Below are positions 44,841-54,552 of a stretch of DNA of 64,000 nt, piece after piece; position 1 is the stretch's first letter, and every line of letters starts with the position of its first letter. A program made the position numbers and the translations under genes. This DNA is from Thioclava marina. GTDB taxonomy: Bacteria; Pseudomonadota; Alphaproteobacteria; Rhodobacterales; Rhodobacteraceae. The stretch spans positions 1,426,001 through 1,490,000 of the forward strand of contig NZ_MPZS01000001.1 of the NCBI RefSeq assembly GCF_002020135.1, written 5' to 3'. Below the pieces are notes generated by a model. That model ran no database searches and was not told where the DNA came from. It saw nothing but the letters and a program-made list of their open reading frames with translations.

Positions 44841-47026
44841 AGGAAACTCTGCGGGTCGATATCCACCGCGAGCCGCGCATTGGGTGGCAGCTTAAGCCCC
44901 TTCAGCCAGCCCTTGAGCGCCGCCTGCAACGGCGCGCCCTTTTCGGCCTTCACCAGCATCCGCACCCGATGCCGCCCGCGCACCCGCGCAATCGGCGCGG
45001 GCGCGGGGCCGAAGACCTGCGCCCCGATCCGGCGCAGCGCCGCGTCGTTGCGCGCAAGATGATTGCCGATCTCGAAAAGCGGCTGAAGATCCGGCCCCGA
45101 CAGGATGATCCCGGCCATCCGCCCGTAAGGCGGCACGCCTTGCGCCTGACGCGCGGCGGCCTCCTGCGCCCAGAACGCTTCCTCGTCACCGCCGAGAATC
45201 GCGCGGATCACCGGGTGCTCGGGCTGATAGGTCTGCAAAAGCGCCACGCCCTTTTCCTCGGCCCGCCCCGCACGACCCGCCACCTGCCGCATCAGCTGGA
45301 AAGTCTTCTCCGCCGCGCGCAGGTCCGAGCCCTGCAACCCCAGATCGGCATCGATCACGCCCACAAGGGTCAGGCGCGGAAAGTTGTGCCCCTTCGCCAC
45401 GATCTGCGTGCCGATGATGATATCGGCCTCCCCCTCGGCGATCTCGGCGATCTTCTCCTTCAGCGCGCGCGCCGAGCCGAAGAGATCCGAGGACAGTACC
45501 GCCACCCGCGCATCGGGGAAGCGCTCGGCGACCTCTTCGGCCAGCCGTTCGACCCCCGGCCCGACCGGCGCCAGTTTCCCCTCCACCTCGCAGCTCGGGC
45601 ATTTGGTCGGGATCGGCTTCGTCTCGCCGCATTGATGGCAGACGAGGCGCTTGAGGAACCGGTGCTCCACCATCCGCGCATCGCAATGATCGCAGCCGAT
45701 CTGATGCCCGCAGGCCCGGCAGATCGTGACCGGCGCATAGCCGCGACGGTTGAGAAACAGCATCGCCTGCTGGCCGAGCGCTATCCGCGAAACGACCTCT
45801 TTCACCAGCGTCGGCCCGATCCAATGCGCGCTCTCGATCGCCTCGTCGCGCATGTCGATCGCCGCCATCTCGGGTAGCTCCGCCGTGCCGAACCGCGCGC
45901 CGAGATCGAGCCGTTTGTATTTCCCGCCCTCAGCATTGGCCCAGGTCTCGAGGCTCGGCGTCGCCGAGGCCAGCACCACCTGCGCCGAACAGCCCGAAGC
46001 GCGCAGCACCGCCATGTCGCGCGCGTTGTACAGAACGCCCTCCTCCTGCTTGTAGGAACTGTCATGTTCCTCATCGACAACGATCAGCCCCAGATCGCGG
46101 AAGGGCAGGAACAGCGCCGAACGTGCGCCCACCACCAGCTGCACCTCGCCCGCCCCGCAGGCCTTCCACAGCCTGCGCCGCTCGGATTGGGTCACCCCGG
46201 AATGCCACTCTCCGGGCAACGCGCCGAACCGCGCCTCGACCCGCGAGAGGAACTCCGAACTCAGCGCGATCTCGGGCAAAAGCACGAGCGCCTGCCGCCC
46301 CTTGCGCAGACACTCCGCGACCGCTTCCAGATAGACCTCGGTCTTGCCCGAGCCCGTCACCCCTTTCAGGAGCGTCGTCGAATAGCCCCCGCAGCCCGCG
46401 CGCAGGGCTTCCGCCGCCGCGGCCTGCGCCTCGGACAACTCCTTGCCGGGCAGATCCGGATCGAGCCGCGGAAAGGGCAGATCGCGGGGAACCTCGGCCT
46501 CGACCAGCGCGCCGGTCTTCACCAGCCCCTTCACCACCTGCGTCGTCACCCCGGCCAGATGCGCCAGCTCGCCCAGATGAAACCCCGCCCCGCCATGCTC
46601 CTGCAAAACGTCCAGAACCCGCGCCCGCGCATCGGTCATCCGCGCCGGCTCCTGATCCCCGAGTCGGTAGATCTTGCGCATCCCCGGCGGGTCGCCCAGC
46701 CCCGGCGCGCGTGTCGCCAGCCGCAAGACCTGCGGCAAGGGCGTCATCGTGTACTCGCCCATCCGCACCAGAAACTCGCGCAGCTCGCCACGCATCGGCG
46801 CCACGTCGAAGACCCGCGAGACCGAGCGCAGCTTGGCGGCATCAAAGCCCCCCTCGCCCGGCCCCCAGACCACGCCCAGAACCTTGCGCGGGCCCAGCGG
46901 CACCTCGACGAAGGCACCCTCGCGACAGCCGCCCTCGGGTGCGCGGTAATCCAGCGGCCGTCCGATCGGCTCGGCCGTCAGAACCGCGACGCGGCTTCCT
47001 TGTGCGAACCAGCCCGGTTCAGACAT
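44837..47026 (-). CDS. priA: Primosomal protein N' (replication restart helicase)
   Basis: PriA restarts stalled replication forks. The 729-residue protein has an N-terminal DNA-binding domain, helicase motif GVTGSGKTEVYLEAV near residue 215 and DEEH motif (VVDEEHDSSYKQ). The zinc-binding cysteines are seen as CRAC, CDHC, CHQC and CPSC, and helicase motif VI as QVAGRAGR. The ATG at 47026 (MSEPGWFAQ) is the family start; 49 more codons upstream run through a repeat element and are not coding. It is convergent with the anti-sigma gene. Confidence 0.96.
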   Translation of the reverse strand: MSEPGWFAQGSRVAVLTAEPIGRPLDYRAPEGGCREGAFVEVPLGPRKVLGVVWGPGEGGFDAAKLRSVSRVFDVAPMRGELREFLVRMGEYTMTPLPQVLRLATRAPGLGDPPGMRKIYRLGDQEPARMTDARARVLDVLQEHGGAGFHLGELAHLAGVTTQVVKGLVKTGALVEAEVPRDLPFPRLDPDLPGKELSEAQAAAAEALRAGCGGYSTTLLKGVTGSGKTEVYLEAVAECLRKGRQALVLLPEIALSSEFLSRVEARFGALPGEWHSGVTQSERRRLWKACGAGEVQLVVGARSALFLPFRDLGLIVVDEEHDSSYKQEEGVLYNARDMAVLRASGCSAQVVLASATPSLETWANAEGGKYKRLDLGARFGTAELPEMAAIDMRDEAIESAHWIGPTLVKEVVSRIALGQQAMLFLNRRGYAPVTICRACGHQIGCDHCDARMVEHRFLKRLVCHQCGETKPIPTKCPSCEVEGKLAPVGPGVERLAEEVAERFPDARVAVLSSDLFGSARALKEKIAEIAEGEADIIIGTQIVAKGHNFPRLTLVGVIDADLGLQGSDLRAAEKTFQLMRQVAGRAGRAEEKGVALLQTYQPEHPVIRAILGGDEEAFWAQEAAARQAQGVPPYGRMAGIILSGPDLQPLFEIGNHLARNDAALRRIGAQVFGPAPAPIARVRGRHRVRMLVKAEKGAPLQAALKGWLKGLKLPPNARLAVDIDPQSFL

Positions 47027-47033
47027 CGCCTTG

Positions 47034-47090
47034 CCTTCCAACTGCGCTAAATATCCCGGGGTGAGGCTGCAGGCCGAGGGGCAGAGCCCC
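47034..47090 (-). repeat. Intergenic hairpin repeat, copy 4
   Basis: On the minus strand: GGGGC-TCT-GCCCC, a 17-base gap, CCCCGGGATATTT (47061-47049), then CGCAGTTGGAAGG, which supplies the priA leader. Confidence 0.75.
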
Positions 47091-47184
47091 TTTTCGGGCC
47101 TGCCGGAAACGGCAGGCAATCGACCCTTTCGCGCGGGCAGCATTTGCGCTAACAGGCTCGCGATTGCCGCCAAGGAGTGCCGCC

Positions 47185-47838
47185 ATGAAATTCTTCGTCG
47201 ATACCGCTGACACCGCCGCGATCCGCGAGCTCAACGATCTGGGCATGGTCGATGGCGTGACCACCAACCCGTCGCTGATCCTGAAATCGGGTCGTGACAT
47301 TCTCGAAGTGACCAAGGAGATCTGCGAGATGGTCTCGGGTCCGGTCTCGGCCGAGGTCGTCGCGACCGAAGCCAAGGACATGATCGAAGAAGGTCTGAAA
47401 CTCGCCAAGATCGCCCCCAATATCGCGATCAAGGTTCCGCTGACCTGGGATGGCCTGACCGCCTGCAAGGCTTTCGCATCCGAAGGCCATATGGTCAATG
47501 TCACGCTCTGCTTCTCGGCAGCGCAGGCGATCCTCGCCGCGAAGGCGGGCGCGACCTTCATTTCGCCCTTCATCGGCCGTCTCGACGACATCAACCTTGA
47601 CGGGATGCAGCTGATCGAAGACATCCGCACGATCTACGACAATTATGAGTTCTCGACGCAGATCCTCGCCGCCTCGATCCGCTCGGTCAACCACATCACC
47701 GATGCGGGCCGCATCGGCGCCGACGTGATCACCGCGCCGCCCGCCGTGATCAAGGCGATGGCCAACCACCCGCTGACCGACAAGGGTCTCGACCAGTTCC
47801 TGAAGGACTGGGCGGCGACGGGGCAGAAGATCCTCTGA
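47185..47838 (+). CDS. fsa: Fructose-6-phosphate aldolase / transaldolase (TalC/MipB type)
   Basis: A 217-residue class I aldolase of the small transaldolase family, which acts as transaldolase or as fructose-6-phosphate aldolase. Family marks are [27 protein letters not shown], the Schiff-base lysine K83 in IAIKVPLT, and [19 protein letters not shown] precedes the ATG at 47185. The sequence does not settle which of the two activities it has. A terminator follows. Confidence 0.93.
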   Translation: MKFFVDTADTAAIRELNDLGMVDGVTTNPSLILKSGRDILEVTKEICEMVSGPVSAEVVATEAKDMIEEGLKLAKIAPNIAIKVPLTWDGLTACKAFASEGHMVNVTLCFSAAQAILAAKAGATFISPFIGRLDDINLDGMQLIEDIRTIYDNYEFSTQILAASIRSVNHITDAGRIGADVITAPPAVIKAMANHPLTDKGLDQFLKDWAATGQKIL

Positions 47839-47866
47839 TCCCGCGACACGCGATGACAGGTATGAA

Positions 47867-47890
47867 GGCCCGCCCCCGGCGGGCCTTTTT
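47867..47890 (+). terminator. Intrinsic terminator after fsa
   Basis: GGCCCGCC (47867-47874), loop CCC, GGCGGGCC (47878-47885), then TTTTT. It separates fsa from the DUF484-xerC unit. Confidence 0.92.
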
Positions 47891-47951
47891 CGTCCCGAAC
47901 CGGGGATTTTTTCGACTGCACCGGCGCACTCTTCGTGTATGCTTTGAGAAA

Positions 47952-48686
47952 ATGACAACCGATCCGAGCGACGAGACAGGCATGACCGAGACGGCCCTCG
48001 TGGAGCAACTCCGCGACAAGATCATTTCCGACCCCGATGTGATTCTCGAAGACCGCGACCTGATGCGCGCGCTGATCGCCGCTAACGAGTCGGCGATGGG
48101 CAGCAATATCGTCGACCTGCGCGGCGCGGCCATGGCCCGACTCGAGGCCCGGCTCGACCGGCTCGAAGATACCCATCGCTCGGTGATCGCGGCAGCCTAT
48201 GAAAATCTCGCCGGTACGAACCAGATCCACCGCGCCGTTCTCAAGATGCTCGACCCACATGAGTTTGAGGGCTTCCTGAAGAACCTCTCGACCGAGGTGG
48301 CCGAGATCCTGCGCGTCGATGCGGTGCGTCTTGTGCTGGAGAGCCACCAGAACGAGGACGATCCGGCACTGCGCGTGCTTGGCGAGGTTCTTTGCGTCGC
48401 CGAACCGGGCTTCATCCACGAATACATGCGCGGCGGGCGCGGAGGACAACCGCGCGGCGTCGTGCTGCGCCAGACCGTGCCCGGGTCCGAGGCGATCTAT
48501 GGCGAGGCGGCGGACTGGGTGCGCTCCGAGGCGCTGATGCAGCTTGACCTCGGACCGGGGCGGCTGCCGGGAATGCTCGTGATGGGGGCCGAAGACCCGC
48601 ATCAGTTCAAACCCTCGCAGGGCACCGATCTTCTGGCCTTCTTCGCTGGCGTATTCGAACGCACGATGCGCCGCTGGCTCGAGTGA
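47952..48686 (+). CDS. DUF484 protein
   Basis: A 244-residue GAF-like protein of the DUF484 family, commonly encoded immediately before xerC. The N-terminal helical stretch (LVEQLRDKIISDPDVILED) and the later GFLKNLSTEVAEILRVDAVR are typical. The start at 47952 (MTTDPSDETG) is preferred, with the ATG at 47982 as an alternative. It overlaps xerC by 4 bases. Function unknown, possibly linked to chromosome dimer resolution. Confidence 0.88.
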   Translation: MTTDPSDETGMTETALVEQLRDKIISDPDVILEDRDLMRALIAANESAMGSNIVDLRGAAMARLEARLDRLEDTHRSVIAAAYENLAGTNQIHRAVLKMLDPHEFEGFLKNLSTEVAEILRVDAVRLVLESHQNEDDPALRVLGEVLCVAEPGFIHEYMRGGRGGQPRGVVLRQTVPGSEAIYGEAADWVRSEALMQLDLGPGRLPGMLVMGAEDPHQFKPSQGTDLLAFFAGVFERTMRRWLE

Positions 48687-49606
48687 TGGCGGCGCCCTCG
48701 GAGGGGTTGCAGGCGGCGCTGGCCGAATGGCTCACGCATCTGCGCGGGCTGCGCGACGCCTCCGATCATACCCTCACCGCCTATCAGCGCGATGTCGCGG
48801 GGTTCCTGGGGTTCCTGCAAAACCATCACGGCGAGAGCTTGGGAACGGCGCGGATCGCCTCGCTCGGCCCGTCGGAGATGCGCGCCTGGATGGCGCATGA
48901 ACGCACGCGCGGCCTTTCGGCGCGCTCGCTGGCCCGGGCGCTCTCCTCGGTGAAAAGTTTCATCCGATGGCTCGCCGATCGCGACGGGTTCGACGCCAGC
49001 CACATCCTCTCGGCGCGCAGCCCGAAATATCAACGCAAACTGCCCCGCCCGCTCAGCGAGACGGCCGCGGTGGATATGATCGATCAGGTCGACACCCAGG
49101 CGATGGAGCCCTGGATCGCGGCGCGCGATGCCGCCGTGCTTACGCTGCTCTACGGCTGCGGCTTGCGGATCTCGGAGGCGCTCGGGCTGACCGGCGAGGC
49201 CCATCCCCTGCCAGAAGTGATGCGCATTCGCGGCAAGGGCGACAAGGAGCGGCTCGTGCCGGTCGTGCCTGCCGCGCGCGAGGCGGTGGCGGAATATGTG
49301 CGCCTCTGCCCCTACCCGTGCGAGTCGGGCGCGCCGCTCTTTTACGGCGCGCGAGGGAAGGCGCTCAATCCGCGCATGATCTCGAAGGCGATGGAGCGGG
49401 CGCGGATGTCGCTCGGCCTGCCCTCGACCGCCACCCCCCATGCGATGCGCCACAGCTTCGCGACCCATCTTCTGGCCGCCGGAGGCGACCTGCGCGCGAT
49501 CCAGGAATTGCTGGGCCATGCGAGCCTCGGCACGACCCAGATCTACACCGCCGTCGATGCCGCCCGGCTGATGGAGATCTATGACCGGGCCCATCCGCGC
49601 GCCTGA
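48683..49606 (+). CDS. xerC: Tyrosine recombinase XerC
   Basis: XerC works with XerD at dif to resolve chromosome dimers. The protein of about 307 residues has the catalytic set: arginine in YGCGLRISEAL, lysine in RGKGDKERLVPV, His/Arg in HAMRHSFATHL, His in LGHASLGTTQIY, and the nucleophile tyrosine in the last of these. It starts at GTG 48683 or the ATG one codon on, overlapping the DUF484 stop. This is a housekeeping recombinase, not an integrase of a mobile element. Confidence 0.94.
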   Translation: MMAAPSEGLQAALAEWLTHLRGLRDASDHTLTAYQRDVAGFLGFLQNHHGESLGTARIASLGPSEMRAWMAHERTRGLSARSLARALSSVKSFIRWLADRDGFDASHILSARSPKYQRKLPRPLSETAAVDMIDQVDTQAMEPWIAARDAAVLTLLYGCGLRISEALGLTGEAHPLPEVMRIRGKGDKERLVPVVPAAREAVAEYVRLCPYPCESGAPLFYGARGKALNPRMISKAMERARMSLGLPSTATPHAMRHSFATHLLAAGGDLRAIQELLGHASLGTTQIYTAVDAARLMEIYDRAHPRA

Positions 49607-49650
49607 AGGCGACGCTTGCCCCAACGTCGCGAATGCGGCATCAGGGGCGG

Positions 49651-50343
49651 ATGGATATCCGCATAAAAGCACTTTTCGTTCACCTGCTGACCGCCACCGG
49701 CGCGGTGCTCTCGATGCTGGCACTTCTGGCTGCAGCCGAAGGCCAATGGAGCATGATGTTCCTCTGGCTTGTCGTAGCTTTCTTCGTTGACGGAATCGAT
49801 GGCCCGTTGGCGCGTCGCTATGACGTGAAGGCGAATGCTCCGGTCTATGACGGTGTGCTGATGGATCTGATCGTGGACTATCTGACCTATGTCTTCATTC
49901 CGGCCTTCGCGCTTTTCAAATCGGGCTTGCTGCCGGGCTGGTCGGGCTGGCTCGCGATCATCGCCATCACCTATACGAGCGTCGTCTATTTTTCCGACAC
50001 GCGCATGAAGATGAAGGACAATTCCTTCTCGGGATTCCCCGGATGCTGGAACATGCTGGTGCTTGTGCTCTTCGCGCTCAAGCCGGGCTATTGGACAAGC
50101 CTGATCGTCGTGCTCGCGCTGGCTGTGGCGATGTTCCTGCCGCTGAAATTCATCCATCCCGTGCGCACACAGCGCTGGCGCGGCCTGTCGCTGCCGATTG
50201 CGCTTTTGTGGACCTTCTTCGCGGGCTGGGCCGCGTGGGTCGATTTCGATCCGGCAAGCTGGGCGCATTGGGGACTTATCGTGACCTCGCTCTACCTGCT
50301 CTTTGTGGGCATCGCACAGCAGATCCTCCCGGAGCGCGCATAA
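49651..50343 (+). CDS. pcs: Phosphatidylcholine synthase
   Basis: Pcs joins CDP-diacylglycerol with choline to give phosphatidylcholine in the inner membrane. The 230-residue protein has about eight helices and the CDP-alcohol phosphotransferase motif DG-x2-AR-x8-G-x3-D-x3-D, visible from DGPLARRY (residues about 50-57) to DGVLMDLIVD. The ATG at 49651 is preceded by AGGGGCGG; an ATG six codons upstream is less likely. The enzyme needs external choline, in line with the quaternary-amine importer near the left end. Confidence 0.93.
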   Translation: MDIRIKALFVHLLTATGAVLSMLALLAAAEGQWSMMFLWLVVAFFVDGIDGPLARRYDVKANAPVYDGVLMDLIVDYLTYVFIPAFALFKSGLLPGWSGWLAIIAITYTSVVYFSDTRMKMKDNSFSGFPGCWNMLVLVLFALKPGYWTSLIVVLALAVAMFLPLKFIHPVRTQRWRGLSLPIALLWTFFAGWAAWVDFDPASWAHWGLIVTSLYLLFVGIAQQILPERA

Positions 50344-50408
50344 GCCCGCCGAGCGTGCTTTCCTCACCGGATCCGGGTCACCCGGAACGACAAGACAGGA
50401 GGTTTCCG

Positions 50409-50894
50409 ATGCGCCGGCTTTTCGCTTCGCTGATCGTCGTCCTGACCGCGCAGGCAGCGACGGCCGATCCCGCCTATCTCGACAATCGCTCGACTCCGGC
50501 CGATCTTGTCCGGTCCCTCTACAACGCGATCGCCCTGCACCAATACGCCCGGGCCTGGAGCTATTTCGCCCATCACGAGCCGAGCGAAGACTATGGCGTT
50601 TTCGCAGCAGGCTATGCCGAGACGGCAGATGTGTCGGTCGAGATCGGCCCTGTGACCTCAGAAGGGGCTGCCGGCTCGATCTACTCCCGCGTTCCGGTGA
50701 GCGTGGCCTCAAAGCAGACCGATGGCAGCAACCGGCTTTATGGAGGTTGCTATATCCTGCGTCAGATCCAGCCGGCAATTCAGGAGCCGCCCTTCACACC
50801 GCTGCAAATCGTCAACGGCCATCTGGTGCTGCGGGGACCGGGCGAACAGGCGATGCCGCGCGCCTGCGACGATCAGGGAAATCCGCAGTTCTGA
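50409..50894 (+). CDS. Secreted hypothetical protein
   Basis: A 161-residue protein with a signal peptide (MRRLFASLIVVLTAQAATAD, cleavage after ATA). The mature part has aromatic stretches (YARAWSYFAHHEPSEDYGVF) and a Cys pair (GGCYILRQIQ and RACDDQG) that could form a disulfide, with an NTF2-like feel to its order of helices and strands. AGGAGGTTTCCG precedes the ATG. I do not recognise a named family. It is convergent with the DMT exporter gene. Confidence 0.75.
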   Translation: MRRLFASLIVVLTAQAATADPAYLDNRSTPADLVRSLYNAIALHQYARAWSYFAHHEPSEDYGVFAAGYAETADVSVEIGPVTSEGAAGSIYSRVPVSVASKQTDGSNRLYGGCYILRQIQPAIQEPPFTPLQIVNGHLVLRGPGEQAMPRACDDQGNPQF

Positions 50895-50898
50895 ACCC

Positions 50899-51735
50899 TC
50901 AGAGCCGCGTCAGCACAATGCCCACCACGATCAGCACCGCCGCGATCGCCTTGCTTGCGCGCATCTTCTCGCCGAAGACCAGCCAACCGATCAGCACCGC
51001 GAAGAGGATCGAGGTCTCGCGAAGCGTCGCGACCAGCGCGATCGGCGCGCGCGTCATCGCCCAGATCGAGATCGCGTAGGCCCCGTAGGAAGCCACTGCC
51101 CCCAGCGCCGCGATCTCCCATTCGCGCCCGCTCGCCCGCAGCATCGCCGGGCCACGCCGCGCGACCATCACCGCCGCGAAGAGCAACCCGCCCAGCACCA
51201 TCAGCCAACCGACATAGCCCACCGGCTCGCCCGAGACCCGCGCGCCGATGCCGTCGACCAGCGTGTAGGTGGCCGTGGCGAGTGCCGAGCCCATCGCATA
51301 AGGCAGCAAGCGACGGCTCTCGCCATCGGTGAAGACCCCGCGCGCCATCAGCGCGATCCCAATGCCCAGCACCGCGATGCCCGCATATTCGATGCCCGAG
51401 ATAGCATCGATCGCGAGGGCTGCGCTGACGATCGCGACCATCATCGGCGCGGAGCCGCGCGCGATCGGGTAGACCCGGCTCAGATCGCCCTGCTCATAGG
51501 CATGGGCGAGGAAGAACTTGTAACCGAAATGGACAATGCCCGCGCCGAGGATCCACCAGACCGCTTCGAGACGCGGCATCGGCTGCGACAGCGCCACGAC
51601 GAGCCCGACCGCCGCCTCCATCAGCGAGAGCATCACCATGGCGCGGATCTTCGAGCCGCCCAACCGGATCAGCGCGTTCCAGAGTGCGTGCAGGAAGGCC
51701 GCCCCCAGCACCGCGAGCATGATCGAAAGGCTCAT
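50899..51735 (-). CDS. DMT-superfamily (EamA) transporter
   Basis: A 278-residue membrane protein with about ten helices in two EamA halves (start MSLSIMLAVLGAAFLHALWN; second half from YAMGSALATATYTLVDGIG). Such proteins usually export metabolites. The start is the ATG at 51735; 15 bases on another ATG is possible. Upstream open codons run antisense to truA and are not coding. It is divergent from truA. Substrate unknown. Confidence 0.85.
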   Translation of the reverse strand: MSLSIMLAVLGAAFLHALWNALIRLGGSKIRAMVMLSLMEAAVGLVVALSQPMPRLEAVWWILGAGIVHFGYKFFLAHAYEQGDLSRVYPIARGSAPMMVAIVSAALAIDAISGIEYAGIAVLGIGIALMARGVFTDGESRRLLPYAMGSALATATYTLVDGIGARVSGEPVGYVGWLMVLGGLLFAAVMVARRGPAMLRASGREWEIAALGAVASYGAYAISIWAMTRAPIALVATLRETSILFAVLIGWLVFGEKMRASKAIAAVLIVVGIVLTRL

Positions 51736-51855
51736 CCTGACCCGTCCCGCGATCCCCGATCCGCCATCGGTAGCCGCGCTCACCCAAGCTGGCAAGACGG
51801 GTTCTAGTGCGACAGGGGATTGCGAAAGCGGCGGGGCTCGGGATATGGGCGATCC

Positions 51856-52638
51856 ATGCCCAGATACGCGTTCAAGATCGAATATGATGGAGGTCCCTTC
51901 GCCGGCTGGCAGAGGCAGGCCGATCAGCCCTCGGTGCAAGGTGCGATCGAGGCGGCGCTGTCGCGCCTCGAACCCGGCGACCATACGATCGCAGCGGCGG
52001 GCCGGACCGATGCGGGCGTGCATGCGACGGCGCAGGTCGCCCATGTCGATCTCGAAAAGGACTGGGACCCGTTCCGCCTGTCAGAGGCGCTCAACTATCA
52101 TCTGCGCCCTGACCCGGTCGCGATCCTCGCCTGCGCGCGTGTGGCCGAGGATTTTCACGCCCGATTTTCAGCGCAGGAACGGCGCTACCTCTTCCGGCTG
52201 GTGCAGCGTCGCGCGCCGATGACCCATGATCGCGGGCTGGTCTGGCGGGTGCAGAATGCGCTCGATATCAAGGCGATGCGAGAGGGGGCAGCCCATCTGA
52301 TCGGACATCACGACTTCACCACTTTCCGCTCGAGCATGTGCCAGTCGAACTCCCCGGTGAAGACCCTCGACGAGATCTCGATCGAAGAGATGATGATCCC
52401 GCATGGGCGTGAATACCGTTTTCATCTGCGCGCGCGGAGTTTTCTGCACAATCAAGTCCGCTCGATCGTCGGCACGCTCGAGCGCGTCGGCGCAGGCGCC
52501 TGGCCGCCCGGGCGGGTCGGAACCGCGCTCGCCGCACGCGACCGCGCCGCCTGCGGCCCGGTCTGTCCTCCGCAGGGGCTCTATCTCAGCGGGGTCGGCT
52601 ACCCCGAGGACCCGTTCATTGGGCCGGCCACGCCCTGA
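51856..52638 (+). CDS. truA: tRNA pseudouridine(38-40) synthase
   Basis: TruA makes pseudouridine at positions 38-40 of tRNA anticodon arms. The 260-residue protein starts [20 protein letters not shown], with the catalytic aspartate D52 in [11 protein letters not shown], and has the later motif [13 protein letters not shown]. The ATG at 51856 is the family start. Its last 471 bases overlap the extended 3' end of the convergent polysaccharide epimerase frame on the opposite strand. Confidence 0.96.
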   Translation: MPRYAFKIEYDGGPFAGWQRQADQPSVQGAIEAALSRLEPGDHTIAAAGRTDAGVHATAQVAHVDLEKDWDPFRLSEALNYHLRPDPVAILACARVAEDFHARFSAQERRYLFRLVQRRAPMTHDRGLVWRVQNALDIKAMREGAAHLIGHHDFTTFRSSMCQSNSPVKTLDEISIEEMMIPHGREYRFHLRARSFLHNQVRSIVGTLERVGAGAWPPGRVGTALAARDRAACGPVCPPQGLYLSGVGYPEDPFIGPATP

Positions 52639-54552
52639 GCTAATGACCTCATCGACGCCCCGTGGAACAATCTGATCGGGCTCTGAGATAGCGGCCTCGG
52701 GAAGACGCGCCAGAAAGGCATCCAATCGAAACGGATCGGGCGCATCGATCGCTTCGCGCAGATCCCGCAGCAGGGCCGCGATCCCGATCTCGGGCAGGCA
52801 AGGCGGGTGGATCCGCCCGATCTTGGGATGCGCGGTGGGGCCGGTCTGAGGGCCGGTCATCTGCTCTTCGTGCAGTTTCTCTCCCGGACGCAGGCCAATC
52901 TCCACGATCTCGATCTCGCCGTCAGGCGTCGCGGCCTCGCGCAGCCGCAGCCCACGCGCCACAACCATCTGGCGCGCCAGATCGAGCATGCGGATCGGAC
53001 GCCCCATATCGAGCGCGTAGACGGCACAGCTGTCATCCCACGTACCGCACAGCAAAACGAGCCGCGCCGCCTCGGCGATCGTCATGAAATAGCGTGTCGC
53101 GCGGCGGTCTGTCAGCGTCAAAGGTCCGCCCGCCTGGATCTGCTCTTCGAAGAGGGGCACAACCGACCCCGAAGAGCCCAAAACATTGCCGAAACGCACG
53201 ATCGCGAAGACCGTCCCTCCGGCGCGTGAGGCGAGTTCCTGCACGACCAGCTCGGCCATCCGTTTCGAGGCTCCCATCACCGAGCGCGGCGCGACCGCCT
53301 TGTCGGAGGAGATCAGAACGAACCGGGCGACACCCGCATCCAGCGCGGCGCGGGCAAGGCCGGCGGTTGCAAAGACATTGTTGGACAGACCTGCACGTGG
53401 ATTCTCCTCCACGATGGGAACGTGCTTGTAGGCTGCCGCGTGAAGAACGACATCGATGCTGTGCTGCGTGAAGATCGCGCGCACAAGCAGCGGATCGCCC
53501 GCGGATCCCAGCTTTGGAACGAGATGCGCTCCGACCGCTTCGGCCAGCCCGCGCAATTCCGCCTCGGCGTGATAGAGCGCGGGCTCTGACAACTCGAGCA
53601 TGATCAGCCGGGCCGGACCCGCTGCGAGAATCTGGCGGCACAACTCCCGCCCGATCGAGCCGCCGGCGCCCGAGACGAGAACCGCCTTGCCCGCGTAGTA
53701 GCTGTGAATTGGCAGCACCGTATCCTCGAATTCCGCGCGATGCAGAAGCGCCGGAGCGGATACCGGTTCGAGCCGGGCCGCGAGATCGCGATCCTCGATG
53801 AACTGCGCGAAGGCAGGCAAGGACTCCACCCGCAACCCCAGCGCCGCGAGCCGTCGCGACAGCGCGTCCCGTCGCGCCCCTGTCAAAGCGGGATCTGCCA
53901 TGATCACGCGGTCAATATTGAAATCGCGCCGCAACCGATCAGCCTCTGCGGGCTCGAGGATCGGCAATCCGTTGAGCTGTGCGCCGCGCAGCGCCGGACT
54001 CTCGTCAAGAAATGCACAGGTAAGCAGACCGGAGCGATCCCTGAGCACATTGGACAGGGCAATGCCAGAAGAGCTCGCACCGTAGATGGCAATGCGAGAG
54101 ACCACCCTGGAGTGGCGATAGATCCGGGTCGCAAGCCGCAAGAGCAGCGCGCGCTGGCCGATCTGGACAAGAAAATAGAGCAGGCCGAAGAAGACCGGCA
54201 GCGCCAGCTCGAGCCGTCCGGTCGTCACGCTCAACACCACCCCCCCGGTGAGAACGAGCGTGAGCGAAAGCAACGCCGCACGACCGAGGCCTTCGCTTGC
54301 AAACGCCTTCAGGCGGATGCGCGCAAGCCCGCTCAGATGGCTCATGACACCCGCGGCGAGCACGAGAACTGGCGCGGCGTTGGCAAGGGCCCCGCCGATC
54401 TCGGGCTGAAGCGGGCGGAAGAGCAGGATCGTCAACGCGACGAGCGGCGCGACCAAAGCGCTGTCGAGAGCCAGCAAGATCAGCGCCTTACGCGGACGCG
54501 GCCACGCGATCAGTTGCTCGAACATACCGAGCTGAGAATGCGCGGCCCTCAT
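52168..54552 (-). CDS. FlaA1/CapD-like nucleoside-diphosphate-sugar epimerase/dehydratase with run-on C terminus
   Basis: An inner-membrane sugar-nucleotide modifying enzyme for surface polysaccharide synthesis. After an N-terminal set of four or five membrane helices comes a Rossmann domain ([20 protein letters not shown]) and then the SDR domain with [15 protein letters not shown] (NAD site) and [20 protein letters not shown], the PglF/FlaA1-type catalytic lysine. The start at 54552 has GGAGG and a 4-base overlap with the sugar transferase gene. The open frame continues to 52168, antisense to truA. Family members end near the LARLPEA segment, so about the last 155 codons are likely read-through caused by a lost stop. 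Confidence 0.85.
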   Translation of the reverse strand: MRAAHSQLGMFEQLIAWPRPRKALILLALDSALVAPLVALTILLFRPLQPEIGGALANAAPVLVLAAGVMSHLSGLARIRLKAFASEGLGRAALLSLTLVLTGGVVLSVTTGRLELALPVFFGLLYFLVQIGQRALLLRLATRIYRHSRVVSRIAIYGASSSGIALSNVLRDRSGLLTCAFLDESPALRGAQLNGLPILEPAEADRLRRDFNIDRVIMADPALTGARRDALSRRLAALGLRVESLPAFAQFIEDRDLAARLEPVSAPALLHRAEFEDTVLPIHSYYAGKAVLVSGAGGSIGRELCRQILAAGPARLIMLELSEPALYHAEAELRGLAEAVGAHLVPKLGSAGDPLLVRAIFTQHSIDVVLHAAAYKHVPIVEENPRAGLSNNVFATAGLARAALDAGVARFVLISSDKAVAPRSVMGASKRMAELVVQELASRAGGTVFAIVRFGNVLGSSGSVVPLFEEQIQAGGPLTLTDRRATRYFMTIAEAARLVLLCGTWDDSCAVYALDMGRPIRMLDLARQMVVARGLRLREAATPDGEIEIVEIGLRPGEKLHEEQMTGPQTGPTAHPKIGRIHPPCLPEIGIAALLRDLREAIDAPDPFRLDAFLARLPEAAISEPDQIVPRGVDEVISSGRGRPNERVLGVADPAEIEPLRRTDRAAGGAVACGERGSDPPGRPGACADALERADDRADLIVQKTPRAQMKTVFTPMRDHHLFDRDLVEGLHRGVRLAHARAESGEVVMSDQMGCPLSHRLDIERILHPPDQPAIMGHRRATLHQPEEVAPFLR

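Noticed and set aside
48683-49606. Tyrosine recombinase as sign of a mobile element
   Set aside because: The DUF484-xerC pairing and overlap identify the housekeeping XerC; no attachment-site repeats or tRNA are adjacent.
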